The position numbers and the translations under genes are program-made. A stretch of DNA of 60,084 nt from a bacterium (GTDB taxonomy: Bacteria; CAIWAD01). Every line of letters begins with the position of its first letter. The first letter of the stretch is position 1. Under the pieces are notes generated by a model. That model searched no databases. It was not told the DNA's origin and was given only the letters and a program-made list of their open reading frames with translations. Where the stretch lies: the NCBI GenBank assembly GCA_030685015.1, contig JAUXWS010000020.1:1-60084 (forward strand), given 5' to 3'. This document shows, one piece after another, positions 7,960-16,548 of this stretch.

Positions 7960-8340
7960 CTCAAGTGGGCGCATCCAGCGGGCGGACGGCGAAGTCGCCT
8001 GCGCCGACCGCGGTGGCCATGGCGCGCGTGCTTCAGTGCGTGGCCTGCGGTGCCACGATCTGGGGGGTCGCTCGCACGATCTCCGCTTCGTCGACGGTTC
8101 AGGGCTTGCCCGGGCGCAGTTTCCTCCCGCGATGCCCTTGACCAGACCGATGCCAAATCGCCGGGCGATTTCCTTGTTCAGCAAATCTTCGGCGGCCAGC
8201 AGGAAGATCCGGGCGCGCTCATTGAAGCGAACGGCCGACCTCGTCGGGTCCGACCCTCGTGCAGCTTGCGCTCCTCGGCGCTCAGCGTGTTGGTCGGCGC
8301 GGCGCACATGGATGGCGTGTTCCTGGTTGTGAAGCGCTTT
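7960..8340 (-). pseudogene. IS630-family transposase remnant, N-terminal half
   Basis: Pieces of an IS630-type transposase are spread over three minus-strand frames. LSAEERKLHEG is in one frame, RARIFLLAAEDLLNKEIARRFGIG in a second (the family's helix-turn-helix), and VDEAEIVRATPQ...ATH*STRAMA in the third, matching the family's 'ATHWSTR.MA' with the Trp changed to a stop. At least two frameshifts and stop codons are present. The catalytic DDE half is absent. It is a dead fragment and marks past insertion next to the CHAT operon promoter. Confidence 0.75.
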
Positions 8341-8489
8341 GAACCAGGAGAGCGAAACACATTCGCGCCCACAATCGCGCGGCACGAACACCCAGCATGG
8401 AAGGATAAAAGGGCGATTCATTGTCCTTCCCAAACGGATGAATGACGGAAGGGCAAGCGCCGCGCTTGATCCCGGCGCGACCGTCCCGA

Positions 8490-8733
8490 ATGGCGCAGCA
8501 TCCCGCCCGTGGCCTTTTCCAGGCTCAGCCGCACGGGCTCCATGGCCAGCCTGGCATAGGTCTCCGTCGTCGTCTTCGATTCGTGTCTCAGGATATTTTT
8601 GATAACCTCCAGCGGCCTGCCCGTGTCGATCTGGAAGGTGGATAGCCTGCGCCTGAGGTTGTGCATGCGGGCCCATCAGGCCGGCGCGCTCCAGGAGGCG
8701 GATCCGCCCGACCTTGGGATTGGTCATGGGTTT
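8490..8733 (-). pseudogene. Tyrosine recombinase (integrase) C-terminal remnant
   Basis: One minus-strand frame contains HNLRRRLSTFQIDTGRPLEV, followed by ILRHESKTTTETYARLA. This is the C-terminal catalytic part of a phage-type integrase (HxLR, the second H, and the Tyr nucleophile in ETYA). The preceding residues (VGRIRLLERAGLMG) are in another frame, so a frameshift separates them. The rest of the gene is missing. It suggests that this stretch was once the edge of an integrated element. Confidence 0.7.
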
Positions 8734-8868
8734 GCTTGGGTTGCGCCCCGGAAAGACCCACGAGCTGACGGCCCGGGCGCGGCGGGCAAGGAGAATCTGC
8801 CGCACCGCTCCACCCGCACCACGGCAGCTCGCCGTCCGCCCATCACGGCTCTTCCTTTTTGCATGCTG

Positions 8869-8927
8869 CACGCCGCTTGCCCCAAGGTTCCGCATCCTCG
8901 ATGCGTCACGCATGATCCCGGACCTGG
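8869..8927. repeat. Dispersed 59-bp palindromic repeat, copy 1
   Basis: This sequence recurs at 13725-13783 with the same length and about 80% identity by eye. The core is the hairpin CGCATC-CTC-GATGCG, overlapped by a second palindrome ATGCGT-C-ACGCAT, and followed by GATCCCGGACCTGG. Conservation of the stem, with a changed loop in copy 2 (GTC), suggests a REP/MITE-like element. Confidence 0.65.
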
Positions 8928-9575
8928 AACAGTGCCTTGGCGCTTGGGTTGTGGGCAGTGGATGCGCCTTTGCTCCTTACGCTTCGGGACAGCCGGGTAC
9001 TGCGCATCTCTGTACTGCGCATCTCTATCCAATCCGGGCCAGCTGCTTGCGCTTGGTCACCGCACGGGCCATCGAGCTGGAGGAGGACTGGCTGACGGAT
9101 CGGCGCAATCTCAACATGGCGCTATTGCTGGAAGCGATGGGCGAGGCCGGGAGGATGGCCGGCTGATTTTGCGCAAGATCCCCGACTTGTCTTTGCCAAC
9201 GACCAGTACACCCAGCATGACAAGGCGGCCGACATCCCCGCTCCGGACATGTCCTTGCCAGCTGATGACGCTGGTTCCATCGTTTTGATCGGGCAGCCAC
9301 TACATCTTGAAGGACAGGATGGTCGCCAGACCACAACATCCTGCGCAAGTACTTGACTGACAACAAATGCCGCGATGGCGTGATTTGTGCACGCCGTGCC
9401 TTGTCGCGGAGGTGGTGCTTGCGCACGCCATGCGGACCAGGAAACGCAGCTTTGAACAGAGTCTGCCGCCATCCCGCTGGGCTTGATCTCGTGCGGTGCG
9501 GCAAGAGGTCGTGCGCACCCATGTTCCATGTTGCGGAAGCGCCCCCGCTGGAAGGTGGCGCGGGAAGGGAGCCCA
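8928..9575. other. Gene-free, degenerate stretch between element remnants and copA
   Basis: No intact gene is supported here. A 15-base direct repeat (TACTGCGCATCTCTG/A) occurs twice in tandem at 8998-9027. A short plus-strand reading frame near 9060-9166 ends with ARAIELEEDWL...NMALLLEAMGE and looks protein-like, but it has no start signal and no recognised family, so it may be a decayed gene tail. The copA ribosome-binding site lies at the right end. Confidence 0.5.
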
Positions 9576-11885
9576 ATGATCCAACCCGGCCAAGCCGACA
9601 CGGCCGTCGACCCCATCTGCGGCATGAGGGTGGAGACGGCCACCGCGCTGATTGCCGAGCGCAATGGACTGACCGCCTACTTCTGCAGCGAGCACTGCCG
9701 TCAGACCTTCCTGTCACATCCGCCTGATGCGGGGCGGGTGAAGCAGGTGGCAAGGGCGGGGGGGACGGTCGCCTATACATGCCCCATGCATCCCGAGGTG
9801 CTGCAGGACCATCCCGGCAGTTGCCCCACCTGCGGCATGGCGCTGGAACCAAGGACGGGCATGACGGGCACGGACGACCAGGCGAATCCCGAGCTGCTTG
9901 ACATGAGCCGGCGCTTGTGGTTCGCCGCCGCGCTGACCGCGCCGCTTGTCCTCGTGGCGATGGGCCACCTGATTCCCGGCCAGCCGATCTCGCACATGCT
10001 CACCCTGCGGGCCCAGACGCTGCTCCAGCTGGCCCTGGCGACGCCGGTCTGCACATGGGCGGCGTGGCCCTTTTATGTCCGCGCGGTGCAATCCGTCAAG
10101 AACAGAAGCCTCAACATGTTCACGCTGATCGGCCTGGGCGTGGGCGTAGCTTTTGCCTACAGCGTGGTGGCCGCCTTGCTTCCAGGCCTCTTTCCAACGT
10201 CCTTCCGCATGCACGGCGAAGCGGCCGTCTACTTCGAATCCGCCGGCGCCATCGTGACACTGATCCTGCTGGGCCAGGTGATCGAGCTGCGCGCGCGCAG
10301 CCGGACGGGACAGGCCGTACGGCTGCTGCTCGGCCTGCAGGCCAAGACCGCGCGGCTGCTCATGGATGACGGCACAGAGCGGGATGTGGCCCTGGACCAG
10401 GTGCAGGTCGGACAGCGTCTACGCGTGCGGCCGGGCGAGAAGGTGCCGGTGGACGGAGTCGTCCTGGAAGGCTCCAGCTCGCTGGACGAGTCCATGGTCA
10501 GCGGCGAGGCGATCCCGGTGGAAAAGGGCGTGGGCGATCGGCTCATCGGTTCGACCGTGAACGGTGGCGGCGGCCTCGTCATGCGCGCGGAGAAGGTGGG
10601 CGCCGAGACCCTGCTGGCGAGGATCGTGGCGCTGGTCGCCGAGGCCCAGCGCAGCCGTGCGCCGATCCAGCGACTGGTCGATGTCGTGGCCGCCTGGTTC
10701 GTGCCGGCCGTCATCCTCTGCGCCGTCCTGACCTTCATCGCCTGGTCCCTTCTGGGACCCGAGCCGCGTCTGTCCCACGCCCTCATCAATGCGGTGGCGG
10801 TGCTCATCATCGCCTGTCCCTGCGCTCTGGGCCTGGCCACGCCCATGTCGATCATGGTGGCCACGGGCAAGGGCGCTGGCATGGGCATCCTGTTCAGGAG
10901 CGCCGAGGCCATCGAGCTGCTGCGCCAGGTCGACACGCTGGTGGTCGACAAGACGGGCACGCTGACGGAGGGAAAGCCCAAACTCGTCAGTGTCGTGGTG
11001 GCGCAGGGCGGGGAGGAGCGCTCCCTGCTGCGGCAGGCGGCCAGCCTGGAACGGGCCAGCGAACACCCCCTCGCCGCCGCCATCGTCGCGGGCGCCGAGG
11101 AGCGAGGCCTGGTGTTGACCGATGTGCGGGACTTCTCATCCAGCACCGGCCTGGGGGTCAAGGGGCGGGTGGAGGAGCGCGAGGTCGCGCTGGGCAACCT
11201 GTCCTTCATGGCGAGCCTGGGAGTCCTGCCCGGCGAGCTGGCGACCCGCGCGGACGAGATGCGGCGCGATGGCCGGACCGTCCTGTTCGTGGCCGTCGAC
11301 GGCCAGGTGGCGGGCCTGCTCGGCGTGGCCGATCCGCTCAAGGCCACGACCGCCGAGGCCATTCGCACCCTGCACGCCGAAGGCGTCCGGATCGTCATGC
11401 TGACAGGAGACAACCGCACCACGGCCGAAGCCGTCGCGCGAAGCCTGGGCATCGACGAGATCCTGGCTGATGTGCTGCCCGGCCAGAAGGCCGACGTGAT
11501 CAAGCGCCTGCAGGCGGAAGGGCGCGTCGTGGCCATGGCCGGCGATGGCGTCAACGACGCCCCGGCGCTGGCCCAGGCGCAGGTCGGCATCGCCATGGGC
11601 ACGGGGACGGACGTGGCGATGGAGAGCGCGGGCGTCACCCTCGTCCAGGGCGACCTGCGGGGCATCGCGCGGGCCCGCCGGCTCAGCCGCCGCACCATGT
11701 CGAACATCAAGCAGAACCTGTTCTTCGCCTTCGTCTACAACACGGTGGGCATCCCCGTCGCCGCGGGTGTGCTCTATCCGTTGTTTGGCGTGCTGCTCAG
11801 CCCGGTGATGGCCGCGGCCGCCATGAGTCTCAGTTCGGTTTCGGTGATCGCCAACGCCCTGCGCCTGCGTGGTGCGAAGCTGTAG
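9576..11885 (+). CDS. copA: Copper-exporting P1B-type ATPase
   Basis: This 769-residue pump exports Cu(I) from the cytoplasm at the cost of ATP. In order: a YHS metal-binding domain (DPICGM...YFCSEHC, residues ~10-50), a heavy-metal-binding domain (YTCPMHPEV...CPTCGMAL, ~68-95) in place of the classical HMA domain, eight predicted membrane helices, the A-domain SGEA motif, the ion-site Cys414-Pro-Cys416 in [11 protein letters not shown], the phosphorylated Asp458 in [11 protein letters not shown], the SEHPLA motif, and [17 protein letters not shown] indicates a copper/silver type. The ATG at 9576 is preceded by a GGAAGGGAG site. A small DUF302 protein and a membrane protein follow and probably belong to the same metal-resistance group. 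A short GC hairpin follows the stop codon (near 11908-11920), only weak as a terminator. Confidence 0.92.
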   Translation: MIQPGQADTAVDPICGMRVETATALIAERNGLTAYFCSEHCRQTFLSHPPDAGRVKQVARAGGTVAYTCPMHPEVLQDHPGSCPTCGMALEPRTGMTGTDDQANPELLDMSRRLWFAAALTAPLVLVAMGHLIPGQPISHMLTLRAQTLLQLALATPVCTWAAWPFYVRAVQSVKNRSLNMFTLIGLGVGVAFAYSVVAALLPGLFPTSFRMHGEAAVYFESAGAIVTLILLGQVIELRARSRTGQAVRLLLGLQAKTARLLMDDGTERDVALDQVQVGQRLRVRPGEKVPVDGVVLEGSSSLDESMVSGEAIPVEKGVGDRLIGSTVNGGGGLVMRAEKVGAETLLARIVALVAEAQRSRAPIQRLVDVVAAWFVPAVILCAVLTFIAWSLLGPEPRLSHALINAVAVLIIACPCALGLATPMSIMVATGKGAGMGILFRSAEAIELLRQVDTLVVDKTGTLTEGKPKLVSVVVAQGGEERSLLRQAASLERASEHPLAAAIVAGAEERGLVLTDVRDFSSSTGLGVKGRVEEREVALGNLSFMASLGVLPGELATRADEMRRDGRTVLFVAVDGQVAGLLGVADPLKATTAEAIRTLHAEGVRIVMLTGDNRTTAEAVARSLGIDEILADVLPGQKADVIKRLQAEGRVVAMAGDGVNDAPALAQAQVGIAMGTGTDVAMESAGVTLVQGDLRGIARARRLSRRTMSNIKQNLFFAFVYNTVGIPVAAGVLYPLFGVLLSPVMAAAAMSLSSVSVIANALRLRGAKL

Positions 11886-12040
11886 GATGCGACTTGGGAC
11901 GAGTCGTCCCCGGAGCGGGGGCTTTCCCGGCGTCAGACGGGACGCCCACTCGTGTCACACAAGGGTGCCATGGCGCCCCAGCGGAGGGGGTAAAGCGGCG
12001 TGATGAGGTAGGAAACAAGGGGTGAAAAGGAGAGCCAAGG

Positions 12041-12436
12041 ATGCCAACCCAATTCGGCATGCGTGCAAGTTTGAATCTGCCGTACGAGCAGGCCATTGAG
12101 AAAACCGTGGCCGCCCTGCTGGCGGAGGGCTTTGGCGTGCTGACCCAGATCGATGTGAAGGCCACGTTGAAGCAGAAGATCAACGAGGACTTTCGCCGCT
12201 ATGTGATTCTGGGCGCCTGCAATCCCGCACTTGCCCACCGCGCGCTTTCGGCCAACCTGAACGCGGGCCTGCTGATGCCCTGCAATGTCACCGTCTACGA
12301 GGAGGCTGACGGATCGATCGTCACGGCCGTGGACCCGCTGGAGACGTTGGGTTCCCTCAAGGAGGACAACGTGGCGAAGGACGTCGCCATGGAAGCCAGG
12401 GCCAAGCTGCAACGCGTCGTGGCGCGCCTCACGTGA
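12041..12436 (+). CDS. DUF302 family protein
   Basis: The 131-residue sequence matches the DUF302 pattern: an N-terminal strand, EQAIEKTVAALLAEGFGVL, then IDVKATLKQK, then YVILGACNPALAHRAL, then a C-terminal strand-rich half with MPCNVTVYEE. It is a soluble cytoplasmic protein. DUF302 genes are often found beside metal-resistance and sulfur-metabolism genes, and here it follows copA by 155 bases. The biochemical role is unknown; a helper in copper or redox stress is inferred from context. Confidence 0.85.
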   Translation: MPTQFGMRASLNLPYEQAIEKTVAALLAEGFGVLTQIDVKATLKQKINEDFRRYVILGACNPALAHRALSANLNAGLLMPCNVTVYEEADGSIVTAVDPLETLGSLKEDNVAKDVAMEARAKLQRVVARLT

Positions 12437-12469
12437 ACCGTGAATGATCTATAGAAGGAGATTGGCTTC

Positions 12470-12685
12470 ATGAACAACAAGGACAGAACCGGCCTGATCA
12501 TCGGTCTGGTTGTTGTGGGCGTGCTCATCCTGCTATTCGGAGGCGGGGCCATGAGCGGCTCCCAAATTGGCAGTGGCATGATGGGGAATGGCCGCATGGG
12601 CGGCATCCATTGGATGTGGTTCCCCACTGTCGTCATGGTCGGGGTGGGCGTGCTGCTGGGCTGGGTCATCTTTGGGAAGAAGTAG
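12470..12685 (+). CDS. Small two-helix membrane protein, Met/Gly-rich
   Basis: The product is 71 residues with two predicted membrane helices (LIIGLVVVGVLILLFGGG and FPTVVMVGVGVLLGWVIFG). The loop between them is rich in Met and Gly (GSGMMGNGRMGGIHWMW). AAGGAG lies 7 bases before the ATG. It follows the DUF302 gene by 33 bases. Met-rich loops can bind Cu(I), so a role with CopA is plausible, but no family was recognised. Confidence 0.7.
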   Translation: MNNKDRTGLIIGLVVVGVLILLFGGGAMSGSQIGSGMMGNGRMGGIHWMWFPTVVMVGVGVLLGWVIFGKK

Positions 12686-12825
12686 GTGGTCTGCGGAGAT
12701 GCCCTGATGTGTTCCCGGCGGCAGCACCTGCCACTGCCAAGGGCGATGCATGCCTCGGCCCGAGCCGTCACGCAATAGAACTGAAAGCATGTTGGCTGGG
12801 TGGAAACACACGTGGCCACGATTGA

Positions 12826-13299
12826 TCATTGAATCCTCCACCTCCGGGCTTTGTCCAGGGCGGGGCCGGTCGAGGAGCCACCCACGGACGTCAGGAATTC
12901 GGACAACTTGGCCGACAAGGCCTCCAAATCGCGGGTCTCGCACTCCCAGACGACCAGCGTGTCCCAACCGGCATGGCGCAAAGTGGCCAGCGCACTGCGG
13001 TCCCGGGCGCGGTTGCGGTCGTGCTTTTCCTTCCAAAATCCTCGGTTGGACTTCGGCAACCGGTAGCCGGCACAGCCTTTGTGTGAATGCCAGAAACAGC
13101 CGTTTACGAAGATGACCTTCCGCCGTGCAATGAACGCGAGATCTGGTGTGCCCGGCAAGTCTCGTCGATGCAGGCGGAACCGGAATCCCATGGCATGGAC
13201 AAGACTGCGTACCAAGAGCTCGGGCTTGGTACCCTTGCCTTTGATCCGGGCCATCAACGCGCTGCGGGCCTCGGGTGTGATCACGTCCGTCGCGGCCAT
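12826..13299 (-). CDS. vsr: Very-short-patch mismatch repair endonuclease (Vsr)
   Basis: Vsr nicks 5' of T in T:G mismatches that arise by deamination of 5-methylcytosine. The 157-residue protein shows the family signatures: RSALMARIKGKGTKPEL, FRFRLHRRDLPGTPDLAF with the catalytic Asp, VIFVNGCFWHSHKGC with the metal and catalytic His residues, then WKEKHDRNRARD. Start chosen at the ATG at 13299, with GAGAAG just upstream; the frame extends further but without a signal. No cytosine methyltransferase gene is next to it, which is the usual partner, so it is an orphan here. Confidence 0.9.
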   Translation of the reverse strand: MAATDVITPEARSALMARIKGKGTKPELLVRSLVHAMGFRFRLHRRDLPGTPDLAFIARRKVIFVNGCFWHSHKGCAGYRLPKSNRGFWKEKHDRNRARDRSALATLRHAGWDTLVVWECETRDLEALSAKLSEFLTSVGGSSTGPALDKARRWRIQ

Positions 13300-13485
13300 G
13301 TGCTTCTCGCAGGAAGAAGGTGTCCGAGGGGTGGGACATCCACTCGGTATCCCGATGACAGGAGAATACTGAATCCGGGCCGAAGAGGCAGGATTGGGAG
13401 CTGATGACTCTGTGTGCAAGTAGGCGGGAGGCTTTGTCCGATCGACTGAGTCCTGTTTCCTATCGATCAGACAAGGAGGTGTGGG

Positions 13486-13664
13486 TCAGTCGCGATCAAG
13501 TTTGTGGCTGTACCTGGGTCGACCCAGGATGCTGGCAGCCAGCTGCTTGTTGTGCACGGATGAAGTGGCATCGATGCGCTCCAGGGCGATGCGAACATCC
13601 CGGTGCCAGCCTTCATTGTCCAGCCAGTCGAGACGCCAATGCCAAGTGGATCCAGGCTTCTATC
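13486..13664 (-). pseudogene. Possible gene C-terminal fragment
   Basis: A minus-strand frame of about 58 codons runs from just after an in-frame stop to a TGA at 13488-13486. Its translation (WHWRLDWLDNEGWHRDVRIA, then LERIDATSSVHNKQLA, ending in HKLDRD) has the residue mix of a real protein, not of a shadow frame. There is no start or ribosome-binding site, and the family is not recognised. It is probably the tail of a decayed gene. Confidence 0.3.
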
Positions 13665-13724
13665 CAGAGGGAGCTGAGTTCGGGGCAGCCACCCGCAGGC
13701 GCTGGACCTCGCCTTGCGCCCTAT

Positions 13725-13783
13725 CACGCCCCATGCTCCCAAATCCCGCATCGTCGATGCGTCGCACATGATCCCGCACCTGG
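13725..13783. repeat. Dispersed 59-bp palindromic repeat, copy 2
   Basis: Second copy of the element at 8869-8927. The stem CGCATC-GTC-GATGCG is kept with a changed loop, and the tail GATCCCGCACCTGG differs by one base. The second, overlapping palindrome of copy 1 is imperfect here. Apart from this repeat and the fragment at 13486-13664, the gene-free stretch 13300-13931 shows nothing recognisable; its right end is unusually AT-rich for this window. Confidence 0.65.
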
Positions 13784-13931
13784 CAGTCACCTCTACAAAA
13801 ATGAGTTCAATCAGAAATCAACGATCAAACATCGATAACATGATGCAGCTCATGTGGGATCCAAGGCAGCTGGCGACGGGTGCGATCCGGTCGGCCGGCG
13901 ACATGAGAGTTTCTTGACCAGGAGGCGCATC

Positions 13932-14522
13932 ATGTCCCGCTCACCCTTTGCCGGCCCGACCCTGACCTTGTTCACCCTGGCCCTGCTCGTCGCGCTGGGT
14001 GGTCTTGGCTGCGGCCAGTCCACCTCCATCGTCCGCAACCAGGCCATCGGCAATAACGGCAGCTTCGAGCATGACCGCTCGGGACGGCCCGTCAACTGGC
14101 ACGTCCACCAGAAGGCCGTGAAGAAGAGCCGCACGGAGCTGAGCCTGGACAAAACGGAGGTGCGGGACGGCGGCCAGTCCCTCAAGTTCAGCGTGGGCAC
14201 CGCCTCCGGCAATGGGGCGGGGGAGTCTCCCGGGATCTACCAGGACTTCGCCACCCGGCCCAACCGCACCTATCGCGTCTCCTTCTGGCTGAAGAACAAC
14301 CAGACCCGCTTCAAGGTCTTCGTGACCGGCCTCTCGCCCAAGACCACGCCCACCCGCCAGCTCGTCCTCAGCGAAGAAGGCCTGGAGGACGACTGGTCCC
14401 AGTTCAATGTCAACCACACGACCACCGGCGCCCAGACGGCGATCCGCTTCGAGCTGAACATCACCGGTCCGGGCACTCTCTGGATCGACGGCGTGGAGAT
14501 CCAGGAAGTGGACGGCAACTAA
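13932..14522 (+). CDS. Secreted lipoprotein with a CBM4/9-like beta-sandwich domain
   Basis: The 196-residue product has a 28-residue N-terminal lipoprotein-like signal (hydrophobic run ending LVALGGLGC; the -3 position is Gly instead of Leu, so the lipobox is imperfect). The mature part looks like one jelly-roll domain of the carbohydrate-binding-module 4/9 or DUF642 kind: NGSFEHDRSGRPVNWHVH, DGGQSLKFSV, YQDFATRPNRTYRVSFWLKN, and a C-terminal PGTLWIDGVEIQEV. AGGAGG lies 7 bases before the ATG. It is monocistronic. Ligand unknown. Confidence 0.75.
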   Translation: MSRSPFAGPTLTLFTLALLVALGGLGCGQSTSIVRNQAIGNNGSFEHDRSGRPVNWHVHQKAVKKSRTELSLDKTEVRDGGQSLKFSVGTASGNGAGESPGIYQDFATRPNRTYRVSFWLKNNQTRFKVFVTGLSPKTTPTRQLVLSEEGLEDDWSQFNVNHTTTGAQTAIRFELNITGPGTLWIDGVEIQEVDGN

Positions 14523-14560
14523 GCGCCCGGTACGCCTGGGGAGGCATCCGTGTCTCGGCC

Positions 14561-14688
14561 CAGGGCATCACCAGGGCATCACCAGGGCAACACCAGGGCA
14601 TCACCAGGGCATCACCAGGGCATCACCAGGGCATCACCAGGGCAACACCAGGGCAACACCAGGGCATCACCAGGGCATCACCAGGGCA
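14561..14688. repeat. 11-bp tandem repeat, 11 full copies plus a partial one
   Basis: The unit is CAGGGCATCAC. Copies 3, 8 and 9 read CAGGGCAACAC; all others are identical. Eleven full units cover 14561-14681, followed by CAGGGCA. Because 11 is not a multiple of 3, all three frames are read in turn and the open frame across it (about 14550-14963) is not a credible gene. It lies 38 bases after the lipoprotein stop codon. The near-identity suggests recent expansion. Confidence 0.95.
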
Positions 14689-14790
14689 CTGTCCATTTCT
14701 TCTCACAACCCATGTCCGTCTCAGCTGCAACTCAGCACTTTATCCAGCCTGCCTTACAAGCTCCCAGGCCGGTGCCAGGTTGGTGCCAGT

Positions 14791-14846
14791 GCCAATGGTG
14801 CAGGTTCTGCACCATTGGCCTTAGCAGAAGCGCGGGGCGCTTCTGC
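14791..14846. terminator. Two adjacent perfect hairpins between convergent genes
   Basis: The first hairpin has a 12-bp stem (GCCAATGGTGCA / TGCACCATTGGC) with a 5-base loop at 14791-14819. The second has a 10-bp stem (GCAGAAGCGC / GCGCTTCTGC) with a GGG loop at 14824-14846. They lie between the plus-strand lipoprotein gene and the minus-strand exporter genes, so a two-way terminator is the simplest reading. There is no U-tract after either stem, so they may instead be part of a repeat element or an RNA. Confidence 0.45.
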
Positions 14847-14941
14847 CTGCAATCGGCTCGGCTGATCGACACGAAGCCTTCAAGAACCAACTCGTCCTCT
14901 CGGGATTACAAGCATTCCTGTGACCGTCCGCCCCGCGCCCC

Positions 14942-15730
14942 TCAAGAGGAGGCCGAGGCGTAGTTGCGCAGGGCCAGCCGCCAGAAGCCGAGGACGGCCA
15001 GGAAGAAGAGGGCCGTCACCCCCAGCACGTGACCCAGCAGGGCGGGGGAGACGCCCTCGAAGAGCAGGGCGGTGGGGAAGGAGCTGATGAGGGCGAAGGG
15101 CAGGGCCGTCACCAGGATGCGCCGCACCCAGCCGCGGAAGATGCGGTCCGGCCGTTCGCTGTACTTCTCCAGCACATAGAAGGTCTCGCCCAGGCCGCGG
15201 CTCGAATGGAGCCAGAAGACGGGGATGAGGAAGGCGAGGTGCACCAGCCAGTAGAGGATGGCGCCGTTGAGCAGGAGCAGGATGAAGACGCCGGCGGCCA
15301 GGGGGTCGAGGGGGCCGGGGTAGCGGCCCAGGGCCCAGGCCAGCAGGGCGACGGCGATGAGCAGGTTGACGAAGGAGTTGGCGGCGAAATCGCGCAGGCT
15401 GAGGAAGAAGAGGGGGCTGACCGGGCGCGTCAGGTAGTAGTCCAGGTCGCCCTTGTTGACGAAGATGGGCAGCCACCACATGTTGTTGGCGAAGATGGTC
15501 ATGTGCAGGGCGTCGATGAGGAAGAAGCCGCAGGCGAAGACGATGGCCTGGTCCAGGTCCCAGCCTCCCAGCAGGGCCGTGTGCCGGTAGAGGACGCCGA
15601 AGAAGGCCAGCTGCACGGCGTAGAAGGCGGCGTCCATCACGATGCGGAAGAAGAAATCGACGCGGAACTCCATGGCGCGGCTGAAGGAGAAGCGCAGGAA
15701 GTGCAGGTAGAGGCGCAAGTGGCGGCCCAT
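14942..15730 (-). CDS. ABC-2 type exporter, permease subunit 2
   Basis: The 262-residue protein has about six membrane helices and matches the ABC-2 permease family of the DUF990 type (early FSFSRAMEFRVDFFFRIVMD, then YYLTRPVSPLFFLSLRD, and a late ALPFALISSFPTALL). Its ATG overlaps the stop codon of permease 1 (TGATG), so the two are translationally coupled. Together with permease 1 and the ATPase it forms a three-gene exporter. The substrate is unknown; related sets are often annotated as drug or lipid exporters. Confidence 0.88.
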   Translation of the reverse strand: MGRHLRLYLHFLRFSFSRAMEFRVDFFFRIVMDAAFYAVQLAFFGVLYRHTALLGGWDLDQAIVFACGFFLIDALHMTIFANNMWWLPIFVNKGDLDYYLTRPVSPLFFLSLRDFAANSFVNLLIAVALLAWALGRYPGPLDPLAAGVFILLLLNGAILYWLVHLAFLIPVFWLHSSRGLGETFYVLEKYSERPDRIFRGWVRRILVTALPFALISSFPTALLFEGVSPALLGHVLGVTALFFLAVLGFWRLALRNYASASS

Positions 15731-16548
15731 CAGATCCCCACTCCCGTGTAGCTTAGCTCCCCGCGCCGCCAGACCAGCCGCGACAGGGCCCACAGCAGGC
15801 CGCACCACAAGCCGATCAGGCCCATGCCCGCCGCCCACTCGCCGAAGGCGAGGCGGCCCATCAGGGCGCTCACCGGGAAGTCGAAGAGGAAGCGGAAGGG
15901 GAGCAGGTCCAGCACCGCCCGCGCCTCGTCCGGGAAGAGGCTGAGGGGCAGCAGGGCCCCGCCCAGCAGGCCGCTGCCGAAGCGCACCAGCACGGCCAGG
16001 CTCCACACGTTGTCCGCCCAGAAGGCCACGGCCTGGATGGGCAGCAGGAGCAGGAAGTAGAGCAGGTTGCCCGCCGCCAGGGCGATGGCGCCCATGGCCA
16101 GTTCGGCCGGCCCCGGGCGGAAGGCGCCGATGCTGCCGGAGAAGAGGGGCATGAGCGCCATGAAGAGGACGAGCTGCACCAGGGCCGGGAGCAGGGCGCC
16201 CACATGCTGGGCGTACTTGACGCTCCAGTAGTCGACGGGGTAGAGCAGGTAGCGGCTCAGGCCGCCGTCGTAGATGTCCTGGGAGAGGCCGGCCATCATC
16301 TCCTGGCCGCGCACCAGCTTGCCGCAGAGAATGACCAGCACGTAGTACTGCAGCATGGAGGGCAGGTCCCAACCGCCGATCAGCGCTTGGCCCGTGCTGC
16401 GGAAGATGGCCTCCCACAAGTACCAGACCACGCCCAGCTGGGCGAAGAAGCTCACCACGACGTTGATCCAGAAGTCGGCGCGGTAGCTCATCGCCTTGCG
16501 CGCCTCCACGCTGGCCACGTGGCTGAAGAGGCGGGCGCGCTGCCTCAC
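15730..16548 (-). CDS. ABC-2 type exporter, permease subunit 1
   Basis: A 272-residue integral membrane protein with six predicted helices. It begins with a cytoplasmic SVEARKAMSYRADFWINVVV segment, has LSRYLLYPVDYWSVKYAQHV in the middle, and near the C-terminus LLPFRFLFDFPVSALMGRL, typical of paired ABC-2 permeases. The start is a GTG overlapping the stop of the ATPase gene (GTGA at 16548-16545). It is paralogous in layout to permease 2, so the channel is likely a heterodimer. Confidence 0.88.
   Translation of the reverse strand: MRQRARLFSHVASVEARKAMSYRADFWINVVVSFFAQLGVVWYLWEAIFRSTGQALIGGWDLPSMLQYYVLVILCGKLVRGQEMMAGLSQDIYDGGLSRYLLYPVDYWSVKYAQHVGALLPALVQLVLFMALMPLFSGSIGAFRPGPAELAMGAIALAAGNLLYFLLLLPIQAVAFWADNVWSLAVLVRFGSGLLGGALLPLSLFPDEARAVLDLLPFRFLFDFPVSALMGRLAFGEWAAGMGLIGLWCGLLWALSRLVWRRGELSYTGVGI

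Noticed and set aside
11895-11930. Terminator after copA
   Set aside because: A GC hairpin (CCCC-GGAGC-GGGG) is present, but the stem is short and only CTTTCC follows, so I did not call it as a separate feature.
13404-13838. 144-codon plus-strand open frame
   Set aside because: It overlaps the palindromic repeat and the minus-strand fragment, is Cys/Pro/His-rich without motifs, and has no start signal.
14550-14963. Open frame across the 11-bp repeat
   Set aside because: The repeat unit is not a multiple of three, the product is a rotating low-complexity peptide, and there is no ribosome-binding site.
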